From the NCBI RefSeq assembly GCF_036588685.1, contig NC_086374.1, positions 33,038,886 to 33,102,885 of the forward strand: a DNA stretch of 64,000 nucleotides, read 5' to 3'. This DNA comes from Mytilus trossulus. Its lineage: Eukaryota; Mollusca; Bivalvia; Mytilida; Mytilidae. Under the pieces are notes generated by a model. It was given only the letters and a program-made list of their open reading frames with translations. It was not told where the DNA came from and did no database searches. Both the position numbers and the translations under genes were made by a program. Position 1 is the stretch's first letter. The number at the start of each line of letters is the position of its first letter. Below are positions 10,884-21,168 of the stretch, in pieces.

Positions 10884-12948
10884 TTATACGACCGCAAAAA
10901 TTTTAATTTTTCGTCGTATATTGCTATCACGTTGGCGTCGTCGTCCGAATACTTTTAGTTTTCGCACTCTAACTTTAGTAAAAGTGAATAGAAATCTATG
11001 AAATTTTAACACAAGGTTTATGACTTCAAAAGGAAGGTTGGGACTGATTTTGGGAGTTTTGATCCCAACATTTTAGGAATAAGGGGCCAAAAAGGGCCCA
11101 AATAAGCATTTTTTTGGTTTTCGCACAATAACTTTAGTTAAGTAAATAGAAATCTATGAAATTTTGACACATGGTTTATGACCACAAAAGGGAGGTTGGG
11201 ATTGATTTTGGGAGTTTTGGTTCTAACAGTTTAGGAATTTGGGGCCAAAAAGGGGCCCAAATAAGCATTTTTCTTGGTTTTCACATTAAAACTTTAGTAT
11301 AAGTGAATAGAAATCTATGAAATTTAAACACAAGGTTTATGACCATAAAAGGAAGGTTGGTATTGATTTTGGGAGTTTTGGTCCCAACAGTTTAGGAATT
11401 TGGGGCCCAAAGGGTCCAACATTAAACTTTGTTTGATTTCATCAAAAATTGAATAATTGGGGTTCTTTGATATGCCGAATCTAACTGTGTATGTAGATTC
11501 TTAATTTTTGGTCCCGTTTTCAAATTGGTTTGCATTAAGGTCCAAAGGGTCCAAACTTAAACTTTGTTTGATTTTGACAAAAATTGAATCCTTGGGGTTC
11601 TTTGATATGCTGAATCTAAAAATGTACTAAGATTTTTAATTATTGGCCCAGTTTTCAAGTTGGTCCAAATCGGGGTCCAAAAATTAAACTTTGTTTTATT
11701 TCATCAAAAATTGAATAAATGGGGTTCTTTGATATGCCGAATCTAAGTGTGTATGTAGATTTTTTTTTGTTTTTGGTCCAGTTTTCAAATTGGTCTACAT
11801 TAAGGTCCAAAGGGTCCAAAATAAAACTAAGTTTGATTTTAACAAAAATTAAATTCTTGGGCTTCTTTGATATATTTATCTAAACATGTACTTTGATTTT
11901 TGATTATGGGCCCAGTTTTCAAGTTGGTCCAAATCAGGATTCAAAATTATCATATTAAGTATTGTGCAATAGCAAGAAATTTTCAATTGCACAGTATTGC
12001 ACAATAGCAAGAAATATCTTATTGCACAATATTGTGCAATAGCAATTAATTTTCAATTGGAGTTATCTTTCTTTGTATAGAATAGTAGTTGAATCAACTT
12101 TAATCATTGTTTTATACAATATACAATGTATTTTCATTTTTACTACCAACTGATAAATTAAAACAATCTTTACCATTCAGTGATAACAAGCCCTTTTTAT
12201 TACATTTTAATATTGTATGATGTATTTAAATGAGCAGTTATTGTTGCAAACTTCATTAGAAATTTGAATTGAGATCAGTACATTATAACTTTAGTATAAG
12301 TGAATAGAAATCTATGAAATTTAAACACAAGGTTTATGACCATAAAAGGAAGGTTGGTATTGATTTTGGGAGTTTTGGTCCCAACAGTTTAGGAATTTGG
12401 GGCCCAAAGGGTCCAAAATTACACTTTTTGTTTGATTTCATCAAAAATTGAATAATTGGGGTTCTTTGATATGCCGAATCTAACTGTGTATGTAGATTCT
12501 TAATTTTTGGTCCCGTTTTCAAATTGGTTTACATTAAGGTCCAAAGGGTCCAAACTTAAACTTTGTTTGATTTTGACAAAAATTGAATCCTTGGGGTTCT
12601 TTGATATGCTGAATCTAAAAATGAACTTAGATTTTTAATTATTGGCCCAGTTTTCAAGTTGGTCCAAATCGGGGTCCAAAAATTAAACTTTGTTTTATTT
12701 CATCAAAAATTGAATAAATGGGGTTCTTTGATATGCCAAATCTAACTGTGTATTTAGATTCTTAATTTTTGGTCCAGTTTTCAAATTGGTCTACATTAAG
12801 GTCCAAAGGGTCCAAAATCATAATGTGACATAAACCTATGTTGTGTCAACTATTTAATCACAATCCACATTTATAGTTGTATCAAACTTAAAAAGTTGTG
12901 TCCATACTTGTACCATCTGTTCAGGGTTCCACATCTGCGGTCGTATAA
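10884..12948. mobile_element. Long non-coding element, copy 2, with an internal 530-bp duplication
   Basis: Same ends as copy 1: TTATACGACCGCA at 10884 and TGCGGTCGTATAA ending 12948. The internal order is also the same: about 165-bp units, then about 120-bp units, then the ATTGTGCAAT patch at about 11960-12050. It differs in that 11290-11820 is repeated almost exactly at 12287-12817, about 1 kb later, so the copy is partly dimeric. No coding content. Confidence 0.65.
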
Positions 12949-13224
12949 TGCTGCGCCCTGCGAAGCAACTGGTTAGCTATGGCAATGTCAGTTTGTTTTT
13001 GACCATGTTTTTATGAGTTTGAATGTTCTACCAACTCTCTTCATTTGTTTCTGATCAAACAAAAACATTGCTACAGTCAATGATTTTGAATTCTCATATT
13101 TGATTATGAAACTACAAGGGGAAATGATATGCAATTTTTAAAAGAGAATTGAAAGGAGTATAATTGGTAAGATTCATATTTTGCCTCTAAAATTAAGTCT
13201 TATTTCATACAAAAACCATTTTGT

Positions 13225-14060
13225 AAAGAAGAGGAGCAAAAGATACCAGAGGGACAGTCAAACTCATAGATTGAAAATAAACTGACAAGGCCATGGCTTA
13301 AAAATAAAAAGACAACGGACAAATAATAGTACACAAGACACAACATAGAAAACTAAGCAACACTAACCCCACCAAATACTTGGGGTGATCTCAAGTGCTC
13401 AATTTCTAGATGTAAGTCAAGATATGAGGCAATCTTAACTGTATCTATTGTATCCTTTATCTCTAGTTCGATGGGATATATGGGTTCAACATAGTCGTCA
13501 AATTTTGAATTATTAAGTGAGAGAACATCATCTATATAGCGGAAAGAAAAGTTAAAAGATATTGCTAACTTCTTATCTTTCTTCTAAGAAGTTTCTGTAT
13601 GAAGTCAGTCTTTTTAGACAACATATTTTGTAACATTTTGGTCTTTAAAGATTGACGTATCATGGATATTGATAGACCCATTTAGTTTCTTTTAAATTCT
13701 GATTTGTATCGACGACCTCACAGCTAAATCCATTCGGAAAGAGTATCTACGTCTTCTTTCACGTTTAGACGATTGCCTGGCATAATCCTCGACTGAATCG
13801 AATCATCAGTATTTTGAAGTTGTATTTTCAATTGATGGATTTAGGCTCACGATATTTCGGATCGATAAAACACTTCGCAGGGAAGACTTGGTGTTATTAA
13901 CAATGTTGAGGTCTGCGGTAATAACGTGGCCAGCCGGATTATATCTGAATTGGGAACTAGCACAGTAGGTTTAGACTTGAAGTCGTCAATATTGAGAACC
14001 TGACAAACGTGTTTGTAATTGAACATTTTAGTTGCAATTGGTTTGGTATAGGTCTAATAC
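13225..14060 (-). pseudogene. Penelope-type reverse transcriptase remnant (family B), internally deleted
   Basis: Read on the minus strand, 13405-13600 encodes an RT palm segment with RYIDDVLSLNNSKF followed by IYPIELEIKDT and SYLDLHLEIE. The active-site aspartates (YIDD) are visible. Upstream in reading direction (14040-13620) are fragments resembling an N-terminal region, with several stops and frame changes. The RT core between them is missing: the sequence jumps from a KDQNV-like segment to TDFIQKLL. At 13225-13405 the RT runs straight into the 3' tail seen at 16895-17342, so the C-terminal part of the frame is deleted as well. Assignment to Penelope-like elements rests on the motif style and is moderately sure. 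Confidence 0.6.
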
Positions 14061-14509
14061 ATTACCGGTATTGGTACATACTAATCTTTAAAATAAGGAG
14101 TTATATTCGAATGAACTAATGGTATACGAGTTTCTTGCAACACATACATGTGTAGCAGACAGCAGGGTTGAACCTGAAACAGTTTTTCTTTATAACCAAA
14201 ATGACTCGACGGTCATGGTAGGGATGATAGCTCTAGTGTGGAAGTTTGTTTGTTTTAACCCTGGATGGTTCGCTGAAAGAGAATAAAATTGGTATTTGCT
14301 TCTCCACTCAGCACACAATATTAGGGATAAAGATTAAAAAGGTTGGACTGGTAGTCCGGAAATAATGACAGATTGTTTCCTTGTGACTTTAATAGGATGT
14401 AAAAAATTCTTCTGGGTGTATCAATCTAGTACAAAGCAATGTTCATTTTCTTATCGGACTAAATAAACTCATCATAGATACCAGGATTAAATTTTGTATA
14501 AGATGACTT
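14061..14509. other. No gene recognised
   Basis: Unassigned sequence between two retroelements. Positions 14459-14500 carry CATCATAGATACCAGGATTA, which recurs inverted at about 17578-17612 inside the LINE. Confidence 0.4.
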
Positions 14510-14531
14510 TGTTTTGGTAATGAAATTGCAT

Positions 14532-15158
14532 TTAATTTGCCAATGGACATAAACAGTCTACATCTATATCTTCATGGGTAATCCGTAAAGAGTCGATTGA
14601 CTCATCACACGAATATGTTAAATTTAAAGTTGTGTCATCCAATATGTTCTCTTTTAAAATCATATGTACAGGTACCAGTGCAAATAAAACATTTGCTATG
14701 AGGTTGGTCTTGAATGCCTCATAGTCATCAATGTCCAATAGGCTAGGCGGTAGTTCATTCCAGTTTGTGATGCTTCTTACGAAGAAGCTATGTTTTCTTT
14801 GTTTAGAACTTGATCTTAATCTGACAAATCGTCTTTGATGGAACTGACGCGGCATTTTTGCTGGTGTCATGAAGTATTCCGGAATTGGAATTGGAATAAG
14901 TTGGTGGATGACTTTGTGAAAAAGGAGTAAACGTGATGTTTTTCGTCTCCCCTGTAGTTGTGGTAGTTTTAGTTCCTCTAATAAAGATGTTACTATGCCT
15001 GGGTCTCGAGAATACTCATGCCTGCTGAATCTGGCTGCTCTCCTTTGGACCATTTCTAGCTGTTGTATGTGTTTATGGAGATGTTGGTCCCATACACTGC
15101 TAGCGTGTTCTAGTGTTGGTCGTACAAGGGTTATATATGCCTGACACTTTATATTCAT
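14532..15158 (-). pseudogene. LINE ORF2 C-terminal fragment
   Basis: 208-codon open stretch with LVRPTLEHASSVWD, VQRRAARF and, near the end, WNELPPSLLDIDDYEAFKTN. This is the post-RT region typical of CR1/Jockey-type LINEs. It is in a different frame from the RT fragment at 15155-15439, so it cannot be made as part of a full ORF2. Confidence 0.75.
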
Positions 15159-15715
15159 TGGGTATTAGCAAGATTCCGTCGTATAAAGCCTAAAGTTGTA
15201 TTTGCTTTTGTTGTGATATTTCCGATGTGGTCATTCGATGATAAAGTGTTTGATTGGTATGGATTGTGGTTGACTTTTCCAAGGATGTGTCCCTCCATTT
15301 CATATGGGTAGATTATTGGTTGTCGTCCTGTTGTTATACGCAATACAAAACATCTTGTTGGATTAAATATCATTTGCCATTTCTTAGTCCAGATAACCAC
15401 GGTGGTCAGGTCCTTCTGGAGTTGAAGACAATGGTTCATTGATTGTATAGCTACGTAGATTAGGCTATCATCTGCAAATAATCTAATTGAGTATTTAATG
15501 TCGATACCTAGGCTATGTCGTTGATATACAAAAGGAACAATATAAATGGCCCAAGCATTGTGCCCTGTGGTACGCTCGATTTTACATGTACAGATGCTGA
15601 TTCGTCGCCGTCTGCTAGTACTTTTTGCTGTCTAGTTGTCAACCGAGACTTCAGCCACCCGTGGATGTCTTCTCTGACTCCATATTGGTCTAGTTTATGG
15701 ACCCCAATAGTCCAC
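15155..15715 (-). pseudogene. LINE reverse transcriptase palm fragment
   Basis: Two frames cover it. 15715-15508 gives HKLDQYGVREDIHGWLKSRL, then SVPQGTMLGPFIL and LLYINDI. After a frameshift near 15505, a second part gives RLFADDSLIYVAI (catalytic FADD at 15467-15478) and WTKKWQMIFNPTRC. This is the fingers-palm part of a non-LTR RT. Confidence 0.75.
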
Positions 15716-16003
15716 ATTTCGGTGTTGACATGAATATCAATAATGTGGTCATTTTTATAAATTTCCTGTTTACTAAACTTTGAATTTTTCGAAAAACTAA
15801 GGAATTTCTTATCCCAGGCATAGATTACCTTAGCCGTATTTGACACGACTTTCTGGAATTTTGGATCCTCAATGCTCTTCAATTTTGTACTTGTTTGGCT
15901 TTATAAATATTTTGATATGAGCGTCACTGATGAGTCTTATGTAGACGAAAAGCGCGTCTGGCGTACTAAATCATAATCCTGGTACCTTTGATCACTATTA
16001 TGG
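15715..16003 (+). repeat. Short repeat family R, copy 1, with hammerhead-like core
   Basis: The same repeat occurs at 44135-44412 and 48335-48565 on the opposite strand. Shared blocks are TTCGAAAAACTAAGGA, TTATCCCAGGCATAGATTAC, GGATCCTCAATGC, GACGAAA-CGCGTCTGGCGTAC and CCTGGTACCTTTGAT. It splits the LINE RT frame between HNRILH and HKLDQYG. At about 15926-15950 it reads CTGATGAGTC, a 7-nt loop, then GACGAAA, which resembles a hammerhead ribozyme core. No coding capacity of its own. Confidence 0.7.
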
Positions 16004-16894
16004 AGGATTCTGTTGTGGGGGACGGTGTCAAAGGCTTTACTGAAGTCGAGTATTAATAAGTCCGTTTGTTGTTTGGAATCTAAATATCTGCTTATTTCTT
16101 CAACTGTTATTATAAGCTGTGTTTCAAATGATCTCTTTTGCCGAAATCCATGTTGGAAGTCTGCAAGGATATTATTACATTCTAGGTGTTTCATGATGTG
16201 TTTAAAGAGTATGTGCTCCATTACTTTACACGGTACTGATGTAAGCGGTCTATAATTTACTTGTTTCGATATATCTCCTTTCTTGAAGAGTTCTGTTTTG
16301 TTTGCAGGAGTCCAATAGCGAGGGACTTGTTTTAGGCATAATGATCTTTCAAATATTTATTTCAGATAAGGTGATATTTCGTTCTTTTAGTAACTTTGCT
16401 ATTCCCTTTTCTTCAATTTTGATGTCGTCAATCTTATTGAGGGTACTAGGTCCCATGTTTGGAAAGGAAGCCATGTCTTCCTCTGTAAAAACAGACTGGA
16501 ATTGGTTGTTAAGTGCTTCTGCTTTGAATGTATTGTCTTCTTTAATTTTTCCATCTACATTAATTGTTGATAAACCACTATTCTCCTCTTTTCTTGACTT
16601 TACATATCTCCAAAACTGTTTGGTGATTCCCTGCTTTGGCAACTCTGTATTGTTTTCATCTTTAATTTCTAATAAGTTAGACAAGTAGATTTTATGTTCA
16701 ACTTCTAGTTGTTTTTTTATGGATCTTCTAATATTTTTTAACTTTACCCAGTCTTTTTCTTTTTTGGTCTTTTTAGCTCTGTTATATAGTCGTTGTTTCC
16801 TACGAATTGCTCTCTTAATATCTCTCGTGATCCAGGAGATGTTCCATCTACTGATTCATATTTTCTGTGGTATATATTCATGAGTGATGTAAGA
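16003..16894 (-). pseudogene. LINE linker and N-terminal RT fragment
   Basis: Open stretches 16684-16349 and 16221-16003 encode the linker (KQFWRYVKSRKEENSGLS, FQSVFTEED) and the first RT block (GFRQKRSFETQL, LLILDFSKAFDTVPHN). A basic stretch (RRKQRLYNRAKKTKKEKDW) precedes it at about 16820-16745. It is interrupted by frame changes. Confidence 0.7.
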
Positions 16895-17342
16895 AGGGTC
16901 TTAAAAGAGGGACGAAAGATACCAGAGGGACCGTCAAACTCATAAATCGGAAATAAACTGACAACGCCATGGCCAAAAATGAAAAAGACAAACAGACAAA
17001 CAATAGTACACATGACACACCATATATATAAAACTACAGAATAAGCAACACGAAGCCTCACCGAAAACTGGGGGTGATCTCACGTGATCCGGAAGAGTAA
17101 GCAGATCCTGCTCCACATGTGGCACCCGTCGTGTTGCTCGTGTTATAATAAATCCGGTAAATAGTCGGTAGGTCACATGCATGAAAGGAAAGTGGACTGT
17201 AGTCACGACGTGAGGAACATATCCGATATCATCTGTGAAACGGTTATCCCATAACGGTCAACCAACTCGTGATGGCGTCCGTAAAATTTACGAGGGATGA
17301 TTTCAACTTCACCATTTGAAACTCTTGGTTTAATAGCTTAAA
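16895..17342 (-). mobile_element. 5'-truncated Penelope-type family B tail
   Basis: Minus-strand 3' tail with no coding part. It contains GATACCAGAGGGACCGTCAA, CAACGCCATGGC and ACATGTGGCACCCGTCG, also read at 13225-13405. It interrupts the LINE between endonuclease and linker. This pattern fits a retrocopy truncated at its 5' end. Confidence 0.65.
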
Positions 17343-17901
17343 TGTTTCCTAACAAATGTCAATAGCTTCTTTATACATTCAGGAAATTCATCCTTCAGTC
17401 TGGTCTGTATACCTGGTATATTCCCTTTGGAGTACAAGAATGTTTTGCGTGGTTTCTTTTTCGTTGGTTTAACTTTAGTTTTGATGTCCACATTAACTGC
17501 CTCGTGGTCGCTTATGCTGCTCTATACAGATATGTTCTTTATGAGATTTTGTTGGTGGTGAAAACTAAGTCATATAAAATTTTAATCCTGGTATCTATGA
17601 TGAGCTTATTTATCAAGTATGTTGTTTCCTCGGGTTGGTGTAATATTTTGTTTATTTGTTATGTTCGTTTGTGATACTAGTATTCAGAATGGTCTCATTT
17701 ACCTCTAGGTTGTACTGTAGTGGCAATCAGATAGAATATACATCTTTCAACTGAATATCAGGGATGTTAAAATCTCCTGTTAACACTATATTGGGCAAGT
17801 TTTGGTTGTGAGTGAGTCTTCCAAGTGATTCGTCTAGTTTGTGTAGTGATACAACTTCAATGTTTGGTTGTCTATAGAAAAATCCGGTGTATAGGGGTTT
17901 A
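17343..17901 (-). pseudogene. LINE endonuclease fragment
   Basis: Minus-strand translation in shifting frames gives PLYTGFFYRQPN, VSLHKLDESLGRL, then GDFNIPDIQL, later SDHEAVNVDIK and KPRKTFLYSKGNIPG. These match the apurinic-like endonuclease of LINEs, with the GDFN and SDH catalytic motifs visible. Stops interrupt it. Confidence 0.7.
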
Positions 17902-19167
17902 GGGGACGACCATTTGATATTCTAGGGGGTGGGGTGGGGCAGGAGGATTTGTTTTTGATCGGTTATTTATTTTTGTAAACTAAGAGGACAGATTAATCAT
18001 TTTCTGCACTATTGAAGCAAGATTTTTCATTTTCATTAAAGCAAGGGACTGATTATTCATTTTCACAACTATATTTATGATAATCGAAAAACATACAATT
18101 TTTAAATGATTTGTGTATTATAAATAATACATGTATAGTCAAGTCATTATGTTCCATTTAATCAGAATTAATCATCATCCTTGGCAGAAATGAATCTTTT
18201 ATATTCCCAACTGCATATCTACATCTATTGCATACATTCATAGTATTAAAGTTTGGTTGTAGCTAGACTGTTTTAAATGTATCGGCTAACATATGTCGCC
18301 GAGCGGAGCGAGGAAAAATTTTTTTAAAGGGTTTTTGAGCCACTAAAGGCACAAGAAGCTATAGAACAAATGATGTAAAATCATGCTTTCTGGGTGTTCC
18401 GAAGACCCTTTCTTAATCTAAAATGCAAGTTTTGTTTTAATAATTTTTTGACAATATTTTGGTCTCAAAGCAAAATGTATAAATTCAAGTTTCTAGCGAC
18501 AACACCAAAAGACCAATGTGCATGATAAAGCAAAAATGGAATTCACATAGTGTGGCTGTTAAACTCATGATCAAGTTCATAACAAAATTACTAGATTACG
18601 AAATGAATGCAACACTCACAGAATACAGAAGGGGAATCAATAAACAAAAGACAAATAAATAAGAAACATTGATAAAAAAAATTCAGGGCTACGTATGAGG
18701 GAAAACAGAACTTGCTTCTTAAAAGGCACTCGCCGTGAACACAATTTGATATGGAGACAAGCGTTTTGTTTTGAAATTTCCTACATCAGGCATTTGCCTC
18801 AATGTAGTAACGGCCCTGTTAAAATAAAAGTGAGGTAAGGTTTCCTGAAACAATATACCTCAAGTTAAATGAAACCAGTTTTCAGACATTTCAAGTATAT
18901 TTAAATAATATTTATACTTTTATTATTAAAAAAATTGGGAAGCGTTTCCCGATTTTTTTTGGGGAAAAAGATGAATTTATGAAGAATCTGGTGCCATCTC
19001 ACACTTTCGATTAGACCTGCTGGGTTATTTATTTTCAATACATTGCAAGTCAGGTAAAAAAAATTCAAACTACCACAGAACAAACCATTTATTTTTTGTG
19101 ATTATCAAGGCCGAGTTATTTATTTTCAAAATCCTCCTCCCCCCAGAATATCAAATGGTCGTCCCCC
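17902..19167. mobile_element. Harbinger-like MITE with TTA target duplication
   Basis: Ends are GGGGACGACCATTTGATATT on the left and its complement finishing ATGGTCGTCCCCC on the right, with G-rich subterminal runs. TTA flanks both sides (17899-17901 and 19168-19170). A 3-bp TWA duplication and GGG-starting ends are typical of PIF/Harbinger elements. Removing the element and one TTA rejoins the LINE endonuclease frame as TDDCKPLYTGFFYRQ, strong evidence for the exact insertion point. No transposase frame is present, so it is non-autonomous. Confidence 0.8.
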
Positions 19168-19300
19168 TTACAGTCATCCGTTTTATAAAGTGTTAAAATT
19201 TGCATATAAGTGGAGATTTTTGGTGAAATTCGACAAAATCGTCTGGATTTAAAACCAAATTTCAGCTGCGCTAGGAAACCGAAGTTGCTGCTACAAATAA
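19168..19300 (-). pseudogene. LINE endonuclease, outer fragment
   Basis: Minus strand reads NPDDFVEFHQKSPLICKF then LTLYKTDDC, continuing in frame into 17901 once the MITE is taken out. Truncated further upstream. Confidence 0.55.
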
Positions 19301-19379
19301 AATAAGTAAATAAACAATCAGACAGGTAAAATGTCTATTGACCTTGACGTCATTTTACTTATTATAAGTAGAAGGATAT

Positions 19380-19870
19380 CTATATTAGGTATATGAGTTC
19401 CTTGCAACACCTACATGATCCTATATCTCCAGCAGACAGACCTCATTTCATAGATCAGTGATCAAGGTCCGTTTCTCAGATACTGTAGACAGTAAAACTG
19501 TATATGGTGTATGGGATGAGTGTTAGAGGTATATGTCAGTCTGACAGGTTTCATCTGACCTTTGACCGATTTTCATGATTCATTCGTCAATGTTAAGTTT
19601 TCGTGTTTTGGGTCTGTTTTTAAAGTACTATAAGCAATAGGTCAATTATTTTTGGTGTATGGAATGAATGAAATTTGTACATGTCGGGCTAGTCGGTATC
19701 ATCTGACCTTGACCTCATTTTCATGGTTCATTGGTCAAAGTTTAGGTTAGTGTTCAAAATTCTAATAGCAATAGGTCAGCTATGTTTGGTGTATGGGACA
19801 ATTGTAAGGTGTACATATCTGTCTGACACGAATTGTCTGACCTTGATCTTATTTAAATACCTTGAAAGAA
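19380..19870. repeat. About three degenerate tandem units of about 145 bp
   Basis: GGTGTATGG recurs at about 19505, 19655 and 19790, each with an AGTCTGACAGG- or CATCTGACCTTGACC-like block and a GGTTCATTGGTCAA-like block. A degenerate satellite-type repeat; no coding content. Confidence 0.6.
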
Positions 19871-20758
19871 AACCACTAACGTCGAGTCAATGATATTTGG
19901 TATTTAACACATCTCTTTTCCATGGCTTTGAAACATTGCATAATTTTATTCATTAAGATGTTAAAATTAGCAAGTATACCGAATACTTTTTTTGTACATA
20001 CATTAAGCAACATGAAAGATGCCATATAAGGAACACGATCTGGAACACCTGATACCCCCAGATTTATCATCCCCTGATGTTTGATGGGTCCATTTTCAGT
20101 GAGTAATCCTCAGTGTTTTGTGGACTGTTTTTGTCTTTTCGTCCTCTTTTTAGTTTGTATTTGCCTTGCAGGGATTTGCCAGCATTTCAACGAATACTCA
20201 GTTTTGATTTTCATTATACATGTATCTTCTGCCTCTTTTAAATGTTAAGAGTTTTTGGTCAGGTCAGTTAAACCAATTAGTCAATAATATTTGGTATGAG
20301 TTGTATTGGAATAAAAAAAAATGAGAATGAAAATAGGGGATTATGTCAAAGAGACAACAACCCGACCAAAGAGCAGATAACAGCCGAAGGTCATCAATGG
20401 GTTTTCTACGCAGCGGGAAAATCTCGCAGTTATAGTATCAAAGGCCAAACAGGTCCAATTGATATAGTTTGTTGTAACTAAAAAAAATACCTAAAACAGT
20501 TGGAACATCTATATTCGCATTCGTACCTTTTAATGCCCATATATTATTAGGTTATGATGAATTACTGTACCCCTGGCGTACACATATATTATGATAATCA
20601 GATATTAAGATTTAAAAACTGTCTATAAATTAAAAAAAAAATGTGAGATAAAAACTTATATTTGAATGCTAATAATATATATAATGATAACCTAATTTAA
20701 CATCTGTTCGCCCGTGCACTGTTCTATCGTCCATGACTAATATAATTCCAGGTACAAA
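19871..20758. other. Downstream flank of the oxidoreductase gene
   Basis: No gene recognised apart from the repeat at 20300-20425. The 64-codon minus frame at 19876-20070 has no recognisable motif. Confidence 0.4.
20300..20425 (-). repeat. Penelope-type tail A, truncated copy
   Basis: AATGAGAATGAAAATAGGGG, then GTCAAAGAGACAACAACCCG and CAGCCGAAGGTCATCAATGG match the reverse complement of the last part of tail A (see 41390-41535). Truncated at its 5' side. Confidence 0.65.
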
Positions 20759-21168
20759 TCAGTTACGGTAAAACAAGTACTTTGACAAAATAAGAAATGT
20801 GACGAGATATTTTGATCCACGGGAAGAGTAATCCGAACTTGAAGTTGAAGCGGTGTATCCGACGCATTGTAAACAAGTAAATGTATTGTCTGGGTCCCAT
20901 TCTTGTTTAATCTTCAATAACCTCCCATAGTTAGAGCCCCAGAAATGTGTAGAAAATGACGGAACATTACTCCCTGCTTCATTTGGATACATACCATCAC
21001 CGAATGTATACAATTTATTCTGATATGAATTAATCAAATTCAAAAAGGCCGTGTCATTCTTATCACCGTCATCATTCCCCCAGCCGACGCCGACAGTTGT
21101 AGACATCACTGCAGATCTCCATCCGGGATGTACAGATGTGGCCACTGTACTCGCTTCATTTACCTTAC
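20759..21168 (-). CDS. Oxidoreductase exon 4 (C-terminal BBE domain)
   Basis: Starts after acceptor TGTCTAG, ends TGA. Contains WGNDDGDKNDTAFLNLINSY and the conserved end NYGRLLKIKQEWDPDNTF. After CLQCVG it carries about 30 extra residues, serine-rich then hydrophobic (YLVTFLILSKYLF), unusual for this family. Confidence 0.8.

Larger units (their letters stand above)
14510..19300 (-). mobile_element. Non-LTR retrotransposon (CR1/Jockey-like LINE), broken by three insertions
   Basis: Minus-strand protein similarity can be followed through four parts. First is an exonuclease/endonuclease/phosphatase-type endonuclease (about 19290-19171, then 17900-17345, with GDFNIPDI and SDHEAV). Next is a basic linker (16890-16690), then RT (16684-15440, with DFSKAFDTVPHNRIL, SVPQGTMLGP and FADD at 15467-15478), and last a C-terminal region with VRPTLEHASSVWD (15158-14532). 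The frame is interrupted by stops and shifts. Three foreign blocks lie in it: 15715-16003, 16895-17342 and 17902-19167. The 5' end is truncated near 19300. The clade is inferred from motif style only. Confidence 0.75.

Noticed and set aside
14532-15158. 208-codon minus frame as a host gene
   Set aside because: Its sequence is the C-terminal region of a LINE ORF2 and it adjoins RT fragments in other frames.
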